Shown: one piece after another, positions 1 to 13,439 of the stretch
Layout of the letters: the number at the start of each line of letters is the position of its first letter
Numbering within the stretch: position 1 is the stretch's first letter
Source: Gibbula magus
Lineage: Eukaryota; Mollusca; Gastropoda; Trochida; Trochidae
NCBI GenBank assembly: GCA_936450465.1
Contig: OW388294.1
Location: 72,468,622 to 72,532,621 of the forward strand
DNA length: 64,000 nt
Direction of reading: 5' to 3'
Position numbers and translations under genes: made by a program
The notes under the pieces: generated by a model
What the model saw: only the letters and a program-made list of their open reading frames with translations
The model's database searches: none
Told to the model about the DNA's origin: nothing

Positions 1-373
1 TCATGCAGGATATTGACCATCCCAGAAACCCTATCATTGTAACCTCTATATCTTCAATAATTGATTTAAACTTATTTATATTTAGACAAAACGTGAAATC
101 AAGTCCTTAATCAAATTGAGGTTTGAAATTTGAAATTTTATTTATTTCTTTATTACATTTCAATGAAATATTTTCATCTCTGAACGGATTACTGCCGTTA
201 GACTGCCAGGTTTAAGATCATATACATCTATATGGTATATATCACGCAATTGCATTGTGATGTAATGCGATTTTAAATGTCAATGTATTTGGTTGATAAA
301 AAGATGACGAGGACAAAGAAAGAAAAGAATTACTGTTTCCATTATATTTTGAATTAATATGTCTATGTTTCAG
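1..373. other. No recognisable feature; possible intron upstream of a small exon
   Basis: AT-rich sequence without a coding signal. It ends in TTTCAG at 368-373, a fair splice acceptor for the candidate exon that follows, so part of it may be intron. Confidence 0.3.
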
Positions 374-495
374 GCGAAGTATTTTCATGGATGACACATT
401 TGTTGTCTAAACGGAAATTCGATGATGTCTATCAGGCATTTCAGAAACTTATCTTTCTCATAAATTGCAATGGTGATATGTACTCGGAAATGTAG
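374..495 (+). CDS. Candidate 3'-terminal coding exon, helical death-fold-like tail
   Basis: After the acceptor TTTCAG (ends 373) one frame is open for 39 residues and ends at TAG (493-495). The peptide begins EVFSWMTHLLSKRKF and ends GDMYSEM, with the core DDVYQAFQKL. The spacing of hydrophobic positions and the 'YQAF' helix recall the last helices of CARD/death-fold domains, which usually end in a leucine-rich stretch. That is only a resemblance. The preceding exon would lie left of the window, so the gene, if real, is cut off. It could equally be a chance open frame; its protein-like composition in DNA this AT-rich is the main argument for it. Confidence 0.3.
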
Positions 496-1019
496 TGCAC
501 ATGCAGAACCCATTTCATGTTCACTTTCCTGGAGTTTGACTACCTTAGCTCAGGGAAAACAAACTTGCACCTCGTCTTTATTAATTGAATGAATCGTATT
601 TATTACTCGCCCGTGAAATATACTGCAGTGTAATATTTATACGGCAATATTAAACAAGTGTAATACTGCTGCAAGTATGGCATCACACTATTGTACAGTT
701 GTGACGTTACAATGGTCGTGCCATCACAAGTCTTAGTTTCAGTACCATTGTCGGAAATTTCGCTTGATAAATTTCGGCAAGTAATAAACAGAATACTAAA
801 CTTCCTTCTATTTAATACCACTTTTATTACTCGTGAATGATTTGGTATGAAACTCGCTTTTCTCAGACTATGAAACTGAACTAGATGTCACACATGGCCG
901 AAGAATCACGTTGTCATTGTAAATATATCGATGAGAGGAATCAAGACAATGGTCCTTAACACTATTATTTCTTTAAATGAGTATTGCCAGCATATGTTAT
1001 GTGAAATTTTACATCGAGT
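496..1019. other. No recognisable feature
   Basis: AT-rich, no long open frame with coding character, no repeat recognised. Confidence 0.4.
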
Positions 1020-1742
1020 ACCTTATTGTGTGACACAAACCAATTAAATATTGGTGATATTTTCATAAATCATAGATTTACCTAAAACCGAGAATAATGT
1101 TAAGGAAGTAATGATTTATACCTGTATCGTATATGCTCATTAAGTAGTATAGTTGACATAAAGAAAGTAATTATGAAAGAGAGACGCAGTCACTCAGACT
1201 AAGGTATTGATTTCATTATTTGTTAGTTTCTCTATTGGTATTTCAATAAATTTTAACACATCAGTCCTATTTAATATCACTATAATAATCCTCACTTTAA
1301 ACACAAAACCCCAAATATCCTAAACATACCCCAACAATTCAAGATTGCAATTAAAGAGTGAACTAAGAGTTCAATATTGGTGGTATTTTTCAATTCATAA
1401 AACAACATGAAACCTAGAATCATGTTCAGGAAGTAAAATTAATGCTTTAAGCGTGTATCGTGTATCACTCATCCTAATTACGTAGTATATTTGACACAAC
1501 GAATGTAATTTTGAAAAAAATGACACTAACATCTGTACAAAGGTATAGATTTCGTTATTTGCTAGTTTCTCTCTTAGAATGTCAACAAATTTCCCAGAAA
1601 ATGACTTTAACACATCAGCCTCATTAAATATCACTTTCTTTCATCCTTAAATTAAACACAAAAACCCAAATATCCTAAATTTTCATTGTAATTAAAGATA
1701 TTCAAGATTGCAATTCAAGAGGGCACTCTAGCTGTTCAAACT
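1020..1742. repeat. Direct tandem duplication, two diverged units of about 350 bp
   Basis: Unit 1 (about 1020-1375) and unit 2 (about 1376-1742) share, in order, 'ATTGGTG..TATTTTTC', 'GAAGTAA', 'GTATCGT', 'TAGTTTCTCT', 'TTAACACATCAG', 'CCCAAATATCCTAAA' and 'ATTCAAGATTGCAATT'. Identity is roughly three quarters with many small indels. No coding signal. Confidence 0.7.
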
Positions 1743-2175
1743 TTTTCGAATGAAGAACATTGATTTGTTTTAGGGTCACAAATTCAATCAACACAGAAAT
1801 AGCTGAATGAAAGAGAAACTGATTTTAATAGCACATCAATGCAGTCACTTCCTGGTGATACAGACAGGGGATGAAAGGCAGTAGATAATGGAGGAGGATA
1901 AAATTGGTTGGTTCAAAACATTAAGTATTAGCAACGTATACGTTCTCCTTAATATGTTTTAATAGTGGATACCCTTTGTATTGAAACGCGGTATTTGCAA
2001 TGAAACAAATTGTCTAACCTTGGATCACAAATTCAATCAGCATCAAAGTAGTTGGATAAAAGAGAAACAGTGATTAGATATCAAATCATTGCAGTTAGTA
2101 TTTGAAGATGGTAAAAAGGGAGATGAAAGGGTAAAAGATAATGGATGAAGATCGAATTGCCTGATTTAAATATAA
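1743..2175. repeat. Second direct tandem duplication, units about 260 bp apart
   Basis: Blocks near 1760-1915 and 2020-2175 share 'ATCACAAATTCAATCA' or close variants, 'AAGAGAAAC', 'GATGAAAGG' and 'AGATAATGGA'. Non-coding; it directly follows the preceding tandem pair. Confidence 0.6.
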
Positions 2176-2253
2176 AACCCTAATATCGTCCAGTATATAA
2201 ATCGGCAAAAAATGTATATAACTAGGAATAATTTTGTCATGGTATAATTTAGC

Positions 2254-2259
2254 AATATA

Positions 2260-2319
<60 letters not shown>
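2254..2319. repeat. (TA)n microsatellite
   Basis: Near-perfect alternating TA run of about 65 bp. The open frame across it is an artefact of the repeat. Confidence 0.95.
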
Positions 2320-2320
<1 letters not shown>

Positions 2321-4384
2321 TACGTTAAGGTCAATGTAAAACCTCATATATGGAAGAACAAGACAACATTATTGAATGTTTTAAACAACATTGGACATCT
2401 AATGATGTTAAGATTTAACATTGTAAATACGAGATATATACTTCCCAATAAATAACCCCTGTTCAGGACGTACTAACAAAATCGAACCTCGTATATGCTT
2501 GGAATAATATTACAGAATTCTTCAAATCAACACACAGAATTTGCAAGAAATGTAGAACCTACGTCTCTACTAACTGTAACTGACATCTGAACTCTCTTTT
2601 GCTCACTGCAATGACACAGTAAAAGGCAGTAATACTTGATGTGCACAATCTGCTGGAAAATTAGTTTCCATAAATAGTGTTACCTTTTCTGGTTGTTGAG
2701 TCAGAACCAATATAGCTTTGTTAAGATATGGGTTATTTTGGGGTTACCAAATAGGAAAACCAATGAGTAATTTGTTTGTTAACATGGACATTGTAAACAT
2801 CAATTTTTTCATTTTAATAAATAATATATGAATATATACAGACTATGAAGGAACATTTAATGTTCTACTAATTTTTATTAAATGAGTAAATCATTCATGT
2901 GTTTAATAATATTGATATTAAATGAGAGTGAGTTTAACATTGTGTTAATTACTTTCCCATAAGAATCAGAATGAATGTGTTTGATGAAACTAAGGTTTCC
3001 AGAGTCAGAGACCATTAAGAAGTCTCAACTACTAATGCTGTCATTTCATACATGCTGCGGTAGTATCATTTTATTATATTATATTTAGTATACAAATACT
3101 GACATTGCGGTATCATTTTACATTGCAGTAACTTACACGGGGACTTATAAAGTAGTAGGCGGTTAGTCAACTCAATTTATTATCTTATATCACTGTACAT
3201 GCACGAGAACATTGATACAATGTAAACATCCATTTATTTGCAGAAAGGTTACCTTAACAGCTCTGTTATGCCTACACAGAATGAATACAGTAACTAGCAA
3301 CTGATGCACAAATACAGGCAATACAGAGTTGCATGTCACCAATTCATACCATATTATTGTCATTTTAGTTATATCTACTAGTTTATAATGTGGTTTCAAA
3401 GTTTTGGAAGTTTGCACGAAAATGCCAATACAAATTAAACATTTGATTGTACTTACCTCAACTGCTGGTATCTGATATCGCCCAGTATGTTTTCAAATTG
3501 AAGGGTTTAAGGGTAAAGTTATCAATTCCTTAGAGGATAAATCAAGTAAAGTAAATTTCCTTTTCAGACAGCAGTAATTAACAAGCTTAACCTGGCTTTG
3601 GAAGGACGAACTGTAACCTTATCAACTCAGTAAGGGGCCATGACAATTGAATCACAGATTAACATCGGATAAGGTTAATCCTTTTGCTCAAAGTGAGAAA
3701 ACATCAGTAATTATAACAGGGCATCAACTTCGGGCAGTGACCAAAGTGAAGATGGAGTAGCAGTTGTTTTTTTCCTACAAAAATGTTTATTGATTTTCAT
3801 TGTCGAAATAAGTGTTGTTATTAGTGTTTGTGATTCACATCCGTCACATGCTTTTTCTGTATGCTTCTCAACACGCCAATACTTTTTGATTCATCTTTCC
3901 GACATTGTACACATACATTTGGTATACATCAGTGAAACACATGTACTTTTCAGGATACATATATTCAGGATAAGAGTACTCTTTACTTGATATTCAAATT
4001 CCAGAATCAGTATTAGACTTATCCTAGCTCATAAGTTTGACAGGTCAATGATCTGCTCCATAGAAGAGTTTCAAAACTAATTTTGCTCAAAACCATGAAA
4101 TGTTCCTATTCTAGATGGTCAAAACACTATTATTATCAACGGCTTCGGTTCTAATGTTTTAAAAAATTATTTGGATTAGTATAGTAGATATTTAGGTTTC
4201 AACATTGAAGTTCAAGGACAGCAAACACGTAAAATAATCGGACTTCATAAGGAGCGAGTTTATAACACTAGCTTATGTTAAACAAGAGGCTCAACTATCA
4301 ACATTTTGATAATACGGTTCAAACATAAGTCCTCGTCCTTGTGTGAATTATCTTTCAATAGCTAATTTGTGTTGAACATGACAA
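2320..4384. other. Long stretch without genes
   Basis: No exon or RNA gene recognised. It contains the dispersed repeat block at 3551-3660 (separate entry). Short open frames at 3190-3417 and 3790-3990 lack any family signature. Confidence 0.4.
3551..3660 (-). repeat. Dispersed repeat block, inverted relative to its copy at 31796-31905
   Basis: The shared core is AGTAATTAACAAGCTTAA at about 3571-3592, with flanking 'CAGACAG' and 'GAATCACAGATTRACAT'. The copy near 31.8 kb is its reverse complement at roughly 75% identity over about 110 bp. Confidence 0.65.
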
Positions 4385-4702
4385 AATCGGCACTTGCTCG
4401 AGTACACCTGCGTCAATACCTGTGTGTCGTGTGAAGGGTGCTGATGTTGCGGAAATCGTCTCCCAAGATGGTCCCAGCTAGAGGTCTTGCATTAGATTTA
4501 GGCCAGGGGATCTGACTGGCAAAAGGAGATATTTTATGATGTTGGCATTAAAAAGTATCTTGTTTTTGGAGTGGTGCAATCCCATTGAAGCAGCATTCTT
4601 GGGATTGGACTGCAAGAATACAAGAACGACTGGTGTCTGTTTCCTGATTGTGGTTTTCTGGCAGTTTATGATTTCTACAACTCTGAATGTTCTAAATTTC
4701 AC
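4385..4702 (-). pseudogene. Decayed Tc1/mariner transposase C-terminal fragment
   Basis: On the minus strand the frame from 4702 ends in 'LLLPVRSPGLNLMQDL', a degenerate form of the Tc1 signature 'LPWPARSPDLNPIEHLW'. After a frame change, 4478-4385 reads 'WDHLGRRFPQHQHPSHD', matching the following Tc1 segment 'WDxLGRRV..R.P.P'. The DDE region is therefore recognisable but broken by at least one frameshift and by the loss of the catalytic glutamate (IEH changed to MQD). It is clearly more decayed than the intact element at 16.5 kb. No terminal repeats were found around it. Confidence 0.55.
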
Positions 4703-7700
4703 CCGTCCTAAACACCCAAATCCACTCCCTCGCTTCTCAGATGTCGACCATGATATTCATATTGGCGACATGTAAAGGATACAATGCTAAGAAATGTTTC
4801 TATGCACAATTAAAACTTTAGCACGGAATCTTCTTGAGGTATTTTCAACAGAAAAAAGAGAAATACGTATTTCACCAAAAACAAATGGTTGGTGCGTTGG
4901 TGAGAATGTTTTATATGGTATCGAATAATGGTTCTAAGTTTGGGCCCAATTGTTATCAACGTTGAAAAAGTTATCACTGCTTTGTATCCCCCTGATTAAA
5001 TTTCTTTGTAGTAAAGAATGTAGCTTGAGAAGAAAATTACTTAAATTGTACAGGGTATATTTTCGGTTGCAATAAGTATTTATGTTAAGGTTGTTCACCG
5101 TTAGATATTGTTGCAAGTGTGGTTTCAGGTTTTTCGTAGTTCTTTGTAAGATGTATAATCAAAAGTATCCGTAATTATTCATCTTCAATAACAGAGATGT
5201 TACTTTTCTTGCATCTTCTGCACAGCCTTTCTTCTTTAAGGGTACTCTTATGGCGACCTAGTTCTATCTCCAGTGGAATTTTGTAACATCTGAATTTAGA
5301 AATAGTCATGAGACAGATATGTTTCGACGTTTAGCAAAGATTTAAAGTGTCTGTAGGTAGAACAATTATCACTTAAGTACAGGGAGGAGTGCAAGTCTTG
5401 AGTTTGTCTATTGTTTAGAAGAAAATCACTAAATAACATTGATTGTACTCAGTCCAATATGCAGGTAAAACAGTATGAAAACATTACTGTGCTCAATGTG
5501 ATGAATTTGGAATTAATGAAAATAAGCAATATTATTAAACTAACTTTTGATTAATTATAACAATACTGCGCAAGTGTAATGGATTGTTCATTACTATTTA
5601 AGACCAATCTAAAAGTGTTTCATATTTTGTACCTAACTGAATAATTGTATTACTATATTACTTAATTACTATATTACTATTAACACTGTGTATGACCTTT
5701 TATGTGTGACCTCAAACAGCTTTTGATGATACTGCGAGCGATGCATCTGATCGGCCGTTCCATTGTGATGACCAATTTATTTATGCCATTCATTAATAAA
5801 CAAATGAAATAATTCCATTATTCTCTATCTGTCTGAACAATTGTGGACTTAGTCGAGGTGCGATACTCCCCAGTGTAAAAGTAAACCCCATATAGTGGGG
5901 GAAAACCACGAATACAAATAAGATGTACTATTCAGCGATAATTTCACAAGAGTTGCTACACCATAACATAGACCTACGAATATCCTATGGTTGCTTTTGA
6001 AAAACACTAACAGCTCGTCATGAGATTTAATGTTTGACTTTGCCATTACAGTGAAAAGTGGTTTTACATCTTATCTTTGCATGTCTCATGTATGTAATGT
6101 ATCCTTTTAGCAAGTAATAGAGTTAAGATCCATTACGCTGTCGGGAAAAAAGCCGAAACCTTATGTATTTCTACATTTTCATACTAAAACATAAGAACAC
6201 ATATCAACAAAGAATACCCGTTTGTTTCAGCTTTTACATTTGCTCTTAAGGGAGTTACTTTTACCAAAAGATCAAAGGTGGCAAGTGAATTGAAAACAGG
6301 CTTGAGGATAAAAGAAAGAATGTAAGTCACTATTTTATATGCGCATATTTAAAAAATAGAAGCATGAATAAATTTGTCTCCTGTCAAATGTGATCGGACT
6401 TTGAGGTAGGATTTATTTTCAACTAAAAGCATTTTATATAGAATCTTCCTACAATGTCTCACCAATTATGGAAAATGAAACGAACCCTTCTTGAAATGTA
6501 AAATGCTCAGTTTGAGATATGTTGAATAAAGAGGGTATGAATAAAAGATGATTTCTGAAAAGTCTTTGTACGTATGTTATATGCACAAAGGTTCTAATGA
6601 ACGGGTCATGAACATGCCTACATTTGTTATGCTTTGGTACATTAGGATGATATAGATCCTCTACTACCATTACCCAAAACCCTTAATGAAGCTCGATATG
6701 TGTAACATTATGGTAGATAGGTGCACACGTATGTATTATTATTTGTTCAAAGTTGCCTAGCGGTTAGAACAATCTAAAAAGTAGTTTATCAGACAATAAA
6801 GGTACTGATTTTTGATGACGTAACACTTGAATGACATTCCTGTTGTTCCACGCCTCCGACTTGTAATCAAGTGTGCCCATGGTAACGTAACGTCGATTCG
6901 CTTCAGCCGACTGCACTCATACATCGCAAGCATCACAGTGTGTACTCCTTTCCATGGTTTGCAACTGCTGCAGTCGGGACAATGAACGTCAATTTTTTTA
7001 TTATAGCAGCAAACAGTTGAATTAGGCAAATGTACGTTCCGCCACCAGCTTAGACTGATCAAGCTCTACCCATAATTCCTCTTGGAATGTTAGTCACGTG
7101 TTTCACGTTAGTAAGCGATCGCGCAACGTGAATGGTTTGAAATTCTGATGTTTTTAACAACCGGCTGTGTTAATTTTCTATTGCCTTGTGAAAACAGTGA
7201 AGCATTTAACAGGAAAAACAGTATTTGTAATAAATCAATGCCAATATTTAATTTCGATATTAAATCTACGATTCAAAGTAATGAAATGTCGTTTTTTTAT
7301 ATCTTAGGGGGTGGATTTAAGACATGGCATAGCCGTCCGTTGGTCCTGTTCATGGATTAATATTATAAAGCATGTAAACAATATATTTATTTCCAAATAT
7401 TTTGAAGCAGAATGTTACCTTTATTATTGCCATGAACTCTTATTTCTTCAAAGCACTAACGTCCTCGTGCTTTAACTATAATAGTTAAGGGCATAACTAT
7501 ACTTCATTACAAAACACATTGGGGTACAGCAAACTGTATTTCTTAAACACAGGGCGATCTCATTTTCAGAACTTTATTTACGCTTTTGATAAAAGGTTCA
7601 AACAAACTTGTTTGCTGTTGTTTATATTTTCGAATACAAATGTCCCTTTCTATTTTTAAAGCTGCGCATAATTTTATCATGTTTTATTAAATAATTGTAC

Positions 7701-9377
7701 ATCAGTTTAATAAGTGTCTTGTAAGAAACCAGTATTTGTGTTGACATACCGTTGTTTTGTATTAATAGTAAACGCAGAAGAAAAACAACACAAGAAATGA
7801 ATTTTGGGTACATAAAGTTGTGACCTAAAGCAATATATTCAATATTTTATATTAATCAACTCATATTTACTCACATTCAATATTAATTCATTGTAAATAT
7901 TCTTTGAGTTTAAAAAAAATTCTTTCCTTAAATTAGATCCTTCAATCTGTGACAGATATTCAGGGAAAATGATGCAAATTAGAGGGAGAGCCTGACTGAT
8001 ATCCGTTGTTACAGGTAATAGATGTTAGAGCTATTTGGAAGATGAAAAGCCCCTTGAAGTTTCATGCAAAGACCAAATGAGCACATTGAAGTAATATAAT
8101 GCGCAATGTCAATTCTTTTCAATACTTCTTGAATTCTCATTCTCATTAACTTGAAACATATGTTCAGAAGAAACATCTTCGTGTGTAATTGACAAGAAGG
8201 GTAATGCATGAATAATGAACCGATTTATGTCTTTGCAAACACAAATATAAGATTTCAATAATTCTTTACAATCAAAATGACAATCATACTAACAAGATCA
8301 CATAGGGTAGTATATTTGTAAAAACAATTGCTTTGACAATTGTTTATATCCAACATAATCCCTCGACTTGTAATATACTGTGTTCCCTTTTTGAATACCA
8401 CTGCAGTTATTGCGTCACAGTGTTAGTATTAACGTCCCAATGGTGTTTGACTCGAGGAAATATAAGTTTCACCACGTATATATTAGATATATGCCCCCCA
8501 CCCCCTAAAAACCCCCCAAAAACAAAAAACAAAAACAAAACCCAAACACCTTACCCATTGACCACTTTTAAGAAATATGTCAAATCATAAAAGAAGGACT
8601 GTGTATCTTTTGTTTTCTCAGTCATATTACTTGATTGAGTTAATATATTTGTATGTATAGTTGTAAATTTAAATGTTATTTAACATATGAAATTCATAAC
8701 TATGTAACTATTCTCTCTGTCACAAGTGTGAATTATTCTGTTCTGATCTCTTCTGTACCACTCTCTGGGATATTCATCTGGATAAATTATTATGAGTAAT
8801 GGACAGCATACCATACTTTCTCGGCTGTAATAAGATTATAAGTGAATGTTAATGTAACAAAATAATTAATTCATTGAATAAAAATGGTATAACATGAAAG
8901 GTCATTCAGTATCTAATATATTTCCAATTGAAGTCGATACATTACACAAATGATCTTTTTCCATATTACAAAAGCACTAAGGTCAGTCATATCGGGGAAA
9001 TGATGAAGCTCAAAATCTTGATTGATTATTATAAGGTATTCACTTACAAATACAACAAATACATGTAGGATTCAGCGTTTTGTTGCATAACAAATATTGC
9101 CTCGATTGTTGTCATCGATTTATAAATCATTACAGTAATACACATGGAAGCTTTAACATGGGATATCATATTAGAAATAGTGTAAGTTGTCGGGCAACTT
9201 ATTTGACAGAAAGTCAATGCACCTGACAGATAATTGAGAATGTGTATCTTGTTTTGAAATAAATTGGTCACTGATGCCAGGAATTAATGAGAAGTACCAA
9301 TATAATAGAACAGCACTAAAATCATAAACATAAATCTAAATATATACAATTCCTTTTAATAAAACTAACCTAAATGT
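4703..9377. other. Long stretch without recognised genes
   Basis: About 4.7 kb of AT-rich DNA. The largest open frame (6757-7062, minus, 101 aa, several Cys) matches no family I recognise and has no splice or homology support. A poly-C/poly-A tract (about 8490-8560) is low-complexity. Nothing else can be supported. Confidence 0.4.
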
Positions 9378-9537
9378 TTAATATTAGTTAGACAGTGTTT
9401 TGACAGTGTGTACAGGACTGTAAGACCCTTGTATATTCCGTATTTTCCTGAGGCGCCGCAGAAAGAAATTACGAAATAGACAAAGGTCTTACAGTCCCTT
9501 ACACCCTTTCAAAACACTGTGTAACGAATTTATTACT
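9378..9537. repeat. Foldback (hairpin) MITE-like element
   Basis: Inverted arms of about 50 bp (9387-9436 and 9477-9526) share 'CAGTGTTTTGA' and 'GGACTGTAAGACC' in opposite orientation, separated by about 40 bp. Weaker pairing continues outward through TAATA. It is non-coding, and the structure fits a small foldback element. Confidence 0.75.
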
Positions 9538-9661
9538 CTTTAGATCTATTGTTTGTACTTATTTCACCCATTTCCGATAAAATAATAATAAAATATAGGC
9601 CGCATAGCTATTTCAATCTGATATACAGCGAAAACACTGTAAAGAGTTTGCCGTTCCATAT

Positions 9662-9676
9662 CAAGGGAGATAACTC
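9662..9676 (+). repeat. Molluscan AAGGGAGATAACTC motif
   Basis: The sequence CAAGGGAGATAACTC occurs here and in reverse complement near 14306-14321. From memory it belongs to abundant short repeats in molluscan genomes. Flanking termini were not defined. Confidence 0.45.
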
Positions 9677-10402
9677 TGCGGCTAAAATATTATCGATTTT
9701 GAATTTAGTATTACCTGAAGAATAATAGAGAGACACATGTTTTTATTTAACTAGTTTATTGATACAAACAAAATATTTGTTTTATATAGGTTGAAATTAC
9801 CGTACTTATGTTTGTTAAAGTAAGTTTCGATTCTGAAATTTCGAGTCGTGCAACCCTTTAACTTCCGCATTCCATCTAAGGTCAAGGTCATCTGTATGAC
9901 CTATGTAGTTAGTCACATCACCTGTCACCCCGGCAAATCCATCTGCACGGTTTCGTATGCATTGGCTATTGACCAATCAGAATTCAAAAAATGTATCTAA
10001 AGGGTAATAAATGAACATATTTAGTTCTATATATCGTCTATATATGTCTCTAGACGTATTGTACCAAACAGAATGTATTAACTGTATGTTGAAAAAGACA
10101 TTTTTGGTCAAAAGAATAAATTGCCGTATAAATGCTATTCACTCAACGCGAATAAAACTATGTCAAATTGTAAAGGAACTGCTAATATGCTGATGATATC
10201 AAAATTAGAAATATCACTACAGATGAAATAATAAGGGATGCTGCCGTAAAACAAAACAAATTAAAGGGGATCGTGCATTTTTCATGCAATGTTTGTTATA
10301 ATGTTATGGTCATTTCTAAATTGAATCATTTTGGTTCAAAGGAAAACATGCCCATTGCCTGCAGATCGTCCGTTTTGCTTATGAACTTTCTCACAAGGCA
10401 AA

Positions 10403-10984
10403 ACAAGAGAATTAGTGAGCACAGCTCACTCATGATACCCCCGCTTTTAACATTGGTTTAAGAGAAATGTTTGAACATAGCAAAAGGGCATCAATGTTTA
10501 AACTTTTGTATGAACATACCATTATATCTAAGTATTATAAAGCAGAGTAAGTATTACACTTGTAAGCATGTTTTAGGAGAATAAGTCGAAAAATTTGAAA
10601 AATGGCATTAAATATGCAAATGAGGGTATGAAACATATAAATATGCAAATGAGGGTATGAAATATAAAAATGACAGATGTACACAGTGGTTTCGTAACAT
10701 TTGAACAATTAGTGTCTGAGTTATGAGTGGAACAAAAAGTGTGAATGGCAAAGATGAAAAACGGAGAAAATTTACATAAATTATGCAAATGAGGGTATGA
10801 AACATACAAAAGGCAGATGTACACATCATGGTGATTGTACATATCAAGTTTCGTAAAATTTGAGCAACTGGTTTCAGAATTATGAGCGGAACAAAAACCG
10901 GACGGACGCACGGACACACGGACGCACGGACGCACGGACGTGCTGACCGCTATATACCCCCGACTACTTCGTAGCGGAGGTATA
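10403..10984 (+). mobile_element. Helentron-like non-autonomous repeat, copy X1 (short form)
   Basis: It begins ACAAGAGAATTAG, followed by a 5' hairpin GTGAGC-ACA-GCTCAC and the subterminal ATACCCCCGC. The middle holds two to three diverged tandem units with 'ATGCAAATGAGGGTATGA' and 'TTATGAGYGGAACAAAA', then an (ACGGACGC)n microsatellite (about 10897-10940). The 3' end is the hairpin ACCCCCG-ACTACTTCGTAG-CGGRGGT. Subterminal inverted repeats, a 3' hairpin, internal tandem repeats and no visible target duplication fit Helentron-like or pearl/DTC84-type elements of molluscs. The class name is from memory. Open frames across it are translations of the tandem repeat. Confidence 0.7.
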
Positions 10985-12730
10985 ATGATATCGTTCAAGT
11001 GCAGTACAAACTTCTCAATGTCCCTGTTGTCACTGCAAGATTCGTTTCAGGTCCCACATCAGCTGTCCGACACACATTTAGAAACTATCACTGCTCCCAG
11101 ACAGAATAATCAATCACAAAGTTTTAAGTGTGGCTTGTTGTGGAAAAGGTCAGACATTTCCATGATGTATACCTAGTCTGATCAAAAAGTCTAATCAGAC
11201 AGATTTCTTTGATGCTAAATTTCTGGGAGTGAATAATGGAGAAATAGGCAGAATGCAGGAAGTCTAATTCCACCACGAATGTCCTTACACCAAAGCTAAG
11301 GAAGTGACATTAAGTAAATTCTTCTGAAACACGCTGTAACAATCTTCTCTAGTTGTGGTTCAAATCAAATGTGTCTTGTAATGTCGAACTTGAACAAGGT
11401 TATCAATAGAATAGTTTTGTCTGACCTGTCTAAAAACTAGCTGAACTAATAAATAGCTTAAAAAATCATTCCATGCATGAAGAACGAAAAGCAACATAGT
11501 TTAATAGTTATGTTGTATCATACACAATAATTGACATTCAACACACGCATGTAATTTGGGATTTCATAATTCTAAATAATTCTAAAAATATAAGTTGTCA
11601 AGTAAATGCGTTATATAATTCATTGAACATTTAAATCAAAAAGACTTAGATAAATAATGTATGATGTCAATGATTGGTTTTATGAGAACTTTAGATTAAA
11701 TCATTCACTTTGATTTTTCTCATGCCTTTCAAAATTTTCACTGTTTATTATGATTTGTTGATAATATATAAACGTGATGTAAATAACGCGATATTTAGTT
11801 GTATGTCTCTATACAATCTGTTTGGAGGTTATTAGTTTATCTGATGTACATTAGATCACACTTTTCACAAGAAATGACATAAACCTCATTTTTTTTATTT
11901 GATGGACAAACAAATAACCTTAAAAAAAGTTACCGTGCACAGACACCAAATAAGATATGAATGTTTAGGCAGCTATGGGGTGATGAAATAAATTATTTTA
12001 TAATTCGTTTATTTTAAAAAAAAATTAGCAAGTTTACTATGTCGTTAATCCAAAAACGATTTAAAGAGTTATCGGCAGAAATAATATTACTCCCGTCGGC
12101 ATATATATATAGCGAACGTTACAACCAGATATAGCGAACAATCGGATATAGCTAACTAATTTATAAGTCCCGCCAAGAGCACCGTGATCTACTGTATTTA
12201 AATGAAGCAGTTCGCTTTCAAGGAATAAACATTTCCATCACATACATCCACATTATAGCAGGTCTGTATTTAAACAAAATTAAAATAAAATATTGATGAA
12301 TGCGCAAAGAATTGAAGTCACCAGTTTACAATCTGTCCAATTTACCAAATGCGCACAGAATATGAAGAGCTGATGAAAATCAAAGAAATATTCTTTATTG
12401 AAGGATGTACGCCCAAACTTAACTGTACTTAATTTGAAATCATGTTGACGTCGAATTTACTGTATATTTTTTTTTATTGTGGTATGCATATGACGCCATG
12501 AATTACGTCCTTTGTCATTGTTGACGCTACATCATCAGCATCACAATGTATAAGTTTCCCTGATGAACACTATGTTGTGAAACCGGTCGGAAATGAACTT
12601 ATAGGAAAGTTAATCTTCAGTGTGTCATTTTCTAAGAATATTTAAAACTTAAACCATGAACTATAAACTTTGACGTTGTAAAACTACCTTTGATGTGACA
12701 GAATAGAATGCAATACTCTTCTCCTTATAT
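10985..12730. other. No recognised gene
   Basis: AT-rich sequence with no exon, repeat end or RNA gene that I can support. A small repeated phrase 'ATATAGCGAAC' occurs twice near 12109-12140. Confidence 0.4.
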
Positions 12731-13060
12731 ATGATTAAATCTAAAGGTGTGATTTGCTCATCAAAACGGACAATTTGACATCCAAATCTAATCATCTTGA
12801 ACAGGTTCAGGAAATTACCTAAAGCAATCCTTTGAAGTTTAACAGTTGGGAGGAAATCACTCCTTGTCTAAACAGAGCTTAAATCAATTATTTATATATT
12901 TCAAGTGACCTCAGTAGTAGTAAACATGTACACATGTATAGTTTTAAATTGGTTGCCTTAGTTGAAGTTCAACTTCAGTTTTATTACATTTAAGGAATAA
13001 CACACCTGACATCACCTTAAATGCTATTGAGCATGTGTTGTCTTACGTACTGAATATAAT
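12731..13060 (+). repeat. Dispersed direct repeat, copy 1 of 3
   Basis: The block opens with 'ATGATTAAATCTAAAGG' and includes 'GTGATTTGCTCATCA', 'TTTGAAGTTTAACAGT' and 'TATTTCAAGTGACCTC'. Copies lie at 23797-24130 (about 85% identical) and, truncated, at about 30058-30185. Non-coding. Confidence 0.8.
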
Positions 13061-13439
13061 TAATGATATGAGTAGATCAATACTATTCCTTTTGAGGCTA
13101 GCACCGACGTGAAACGTGGGGAATCAATATAATTTAACGTCAGAAAACAATGATCTGCCGTAATGAATTATCTTATGAAATTATATTTTGTTTCCGTGGT
13201 GACAGGCTGTTCCTAGTGACAGCCAAACATGAAAACGACCATGTTGTCGTGTGATTACGATAGCAGCATATTATAAATATAATATCTATCAATTCCTGAG
13301 ATTTAAAATGTAAAAAATATCATTGTGCTTGGTGTTGAATTATATTATAAAGCTCGGTTTAAAAATATTAAGCAAGTGTACGTTTAATAGACATCTAATT
13401 CGTTGCTAATGTCGACTACCATTTTCATTACAGACGGTA

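Noticed and set aside
6757..7062. 101-aa cysteine-containing minus-strand frame
   Set aside because: No recognisable domain, no partner exons and no duplicate; kept only as part of the unassigned stretch.
10573..10998. 141-aa minus-strand open frame
   Set aside because: It is a translation of the tandem units of a Helentron-like element; the same peptides recur in the frames at 50447-51181.
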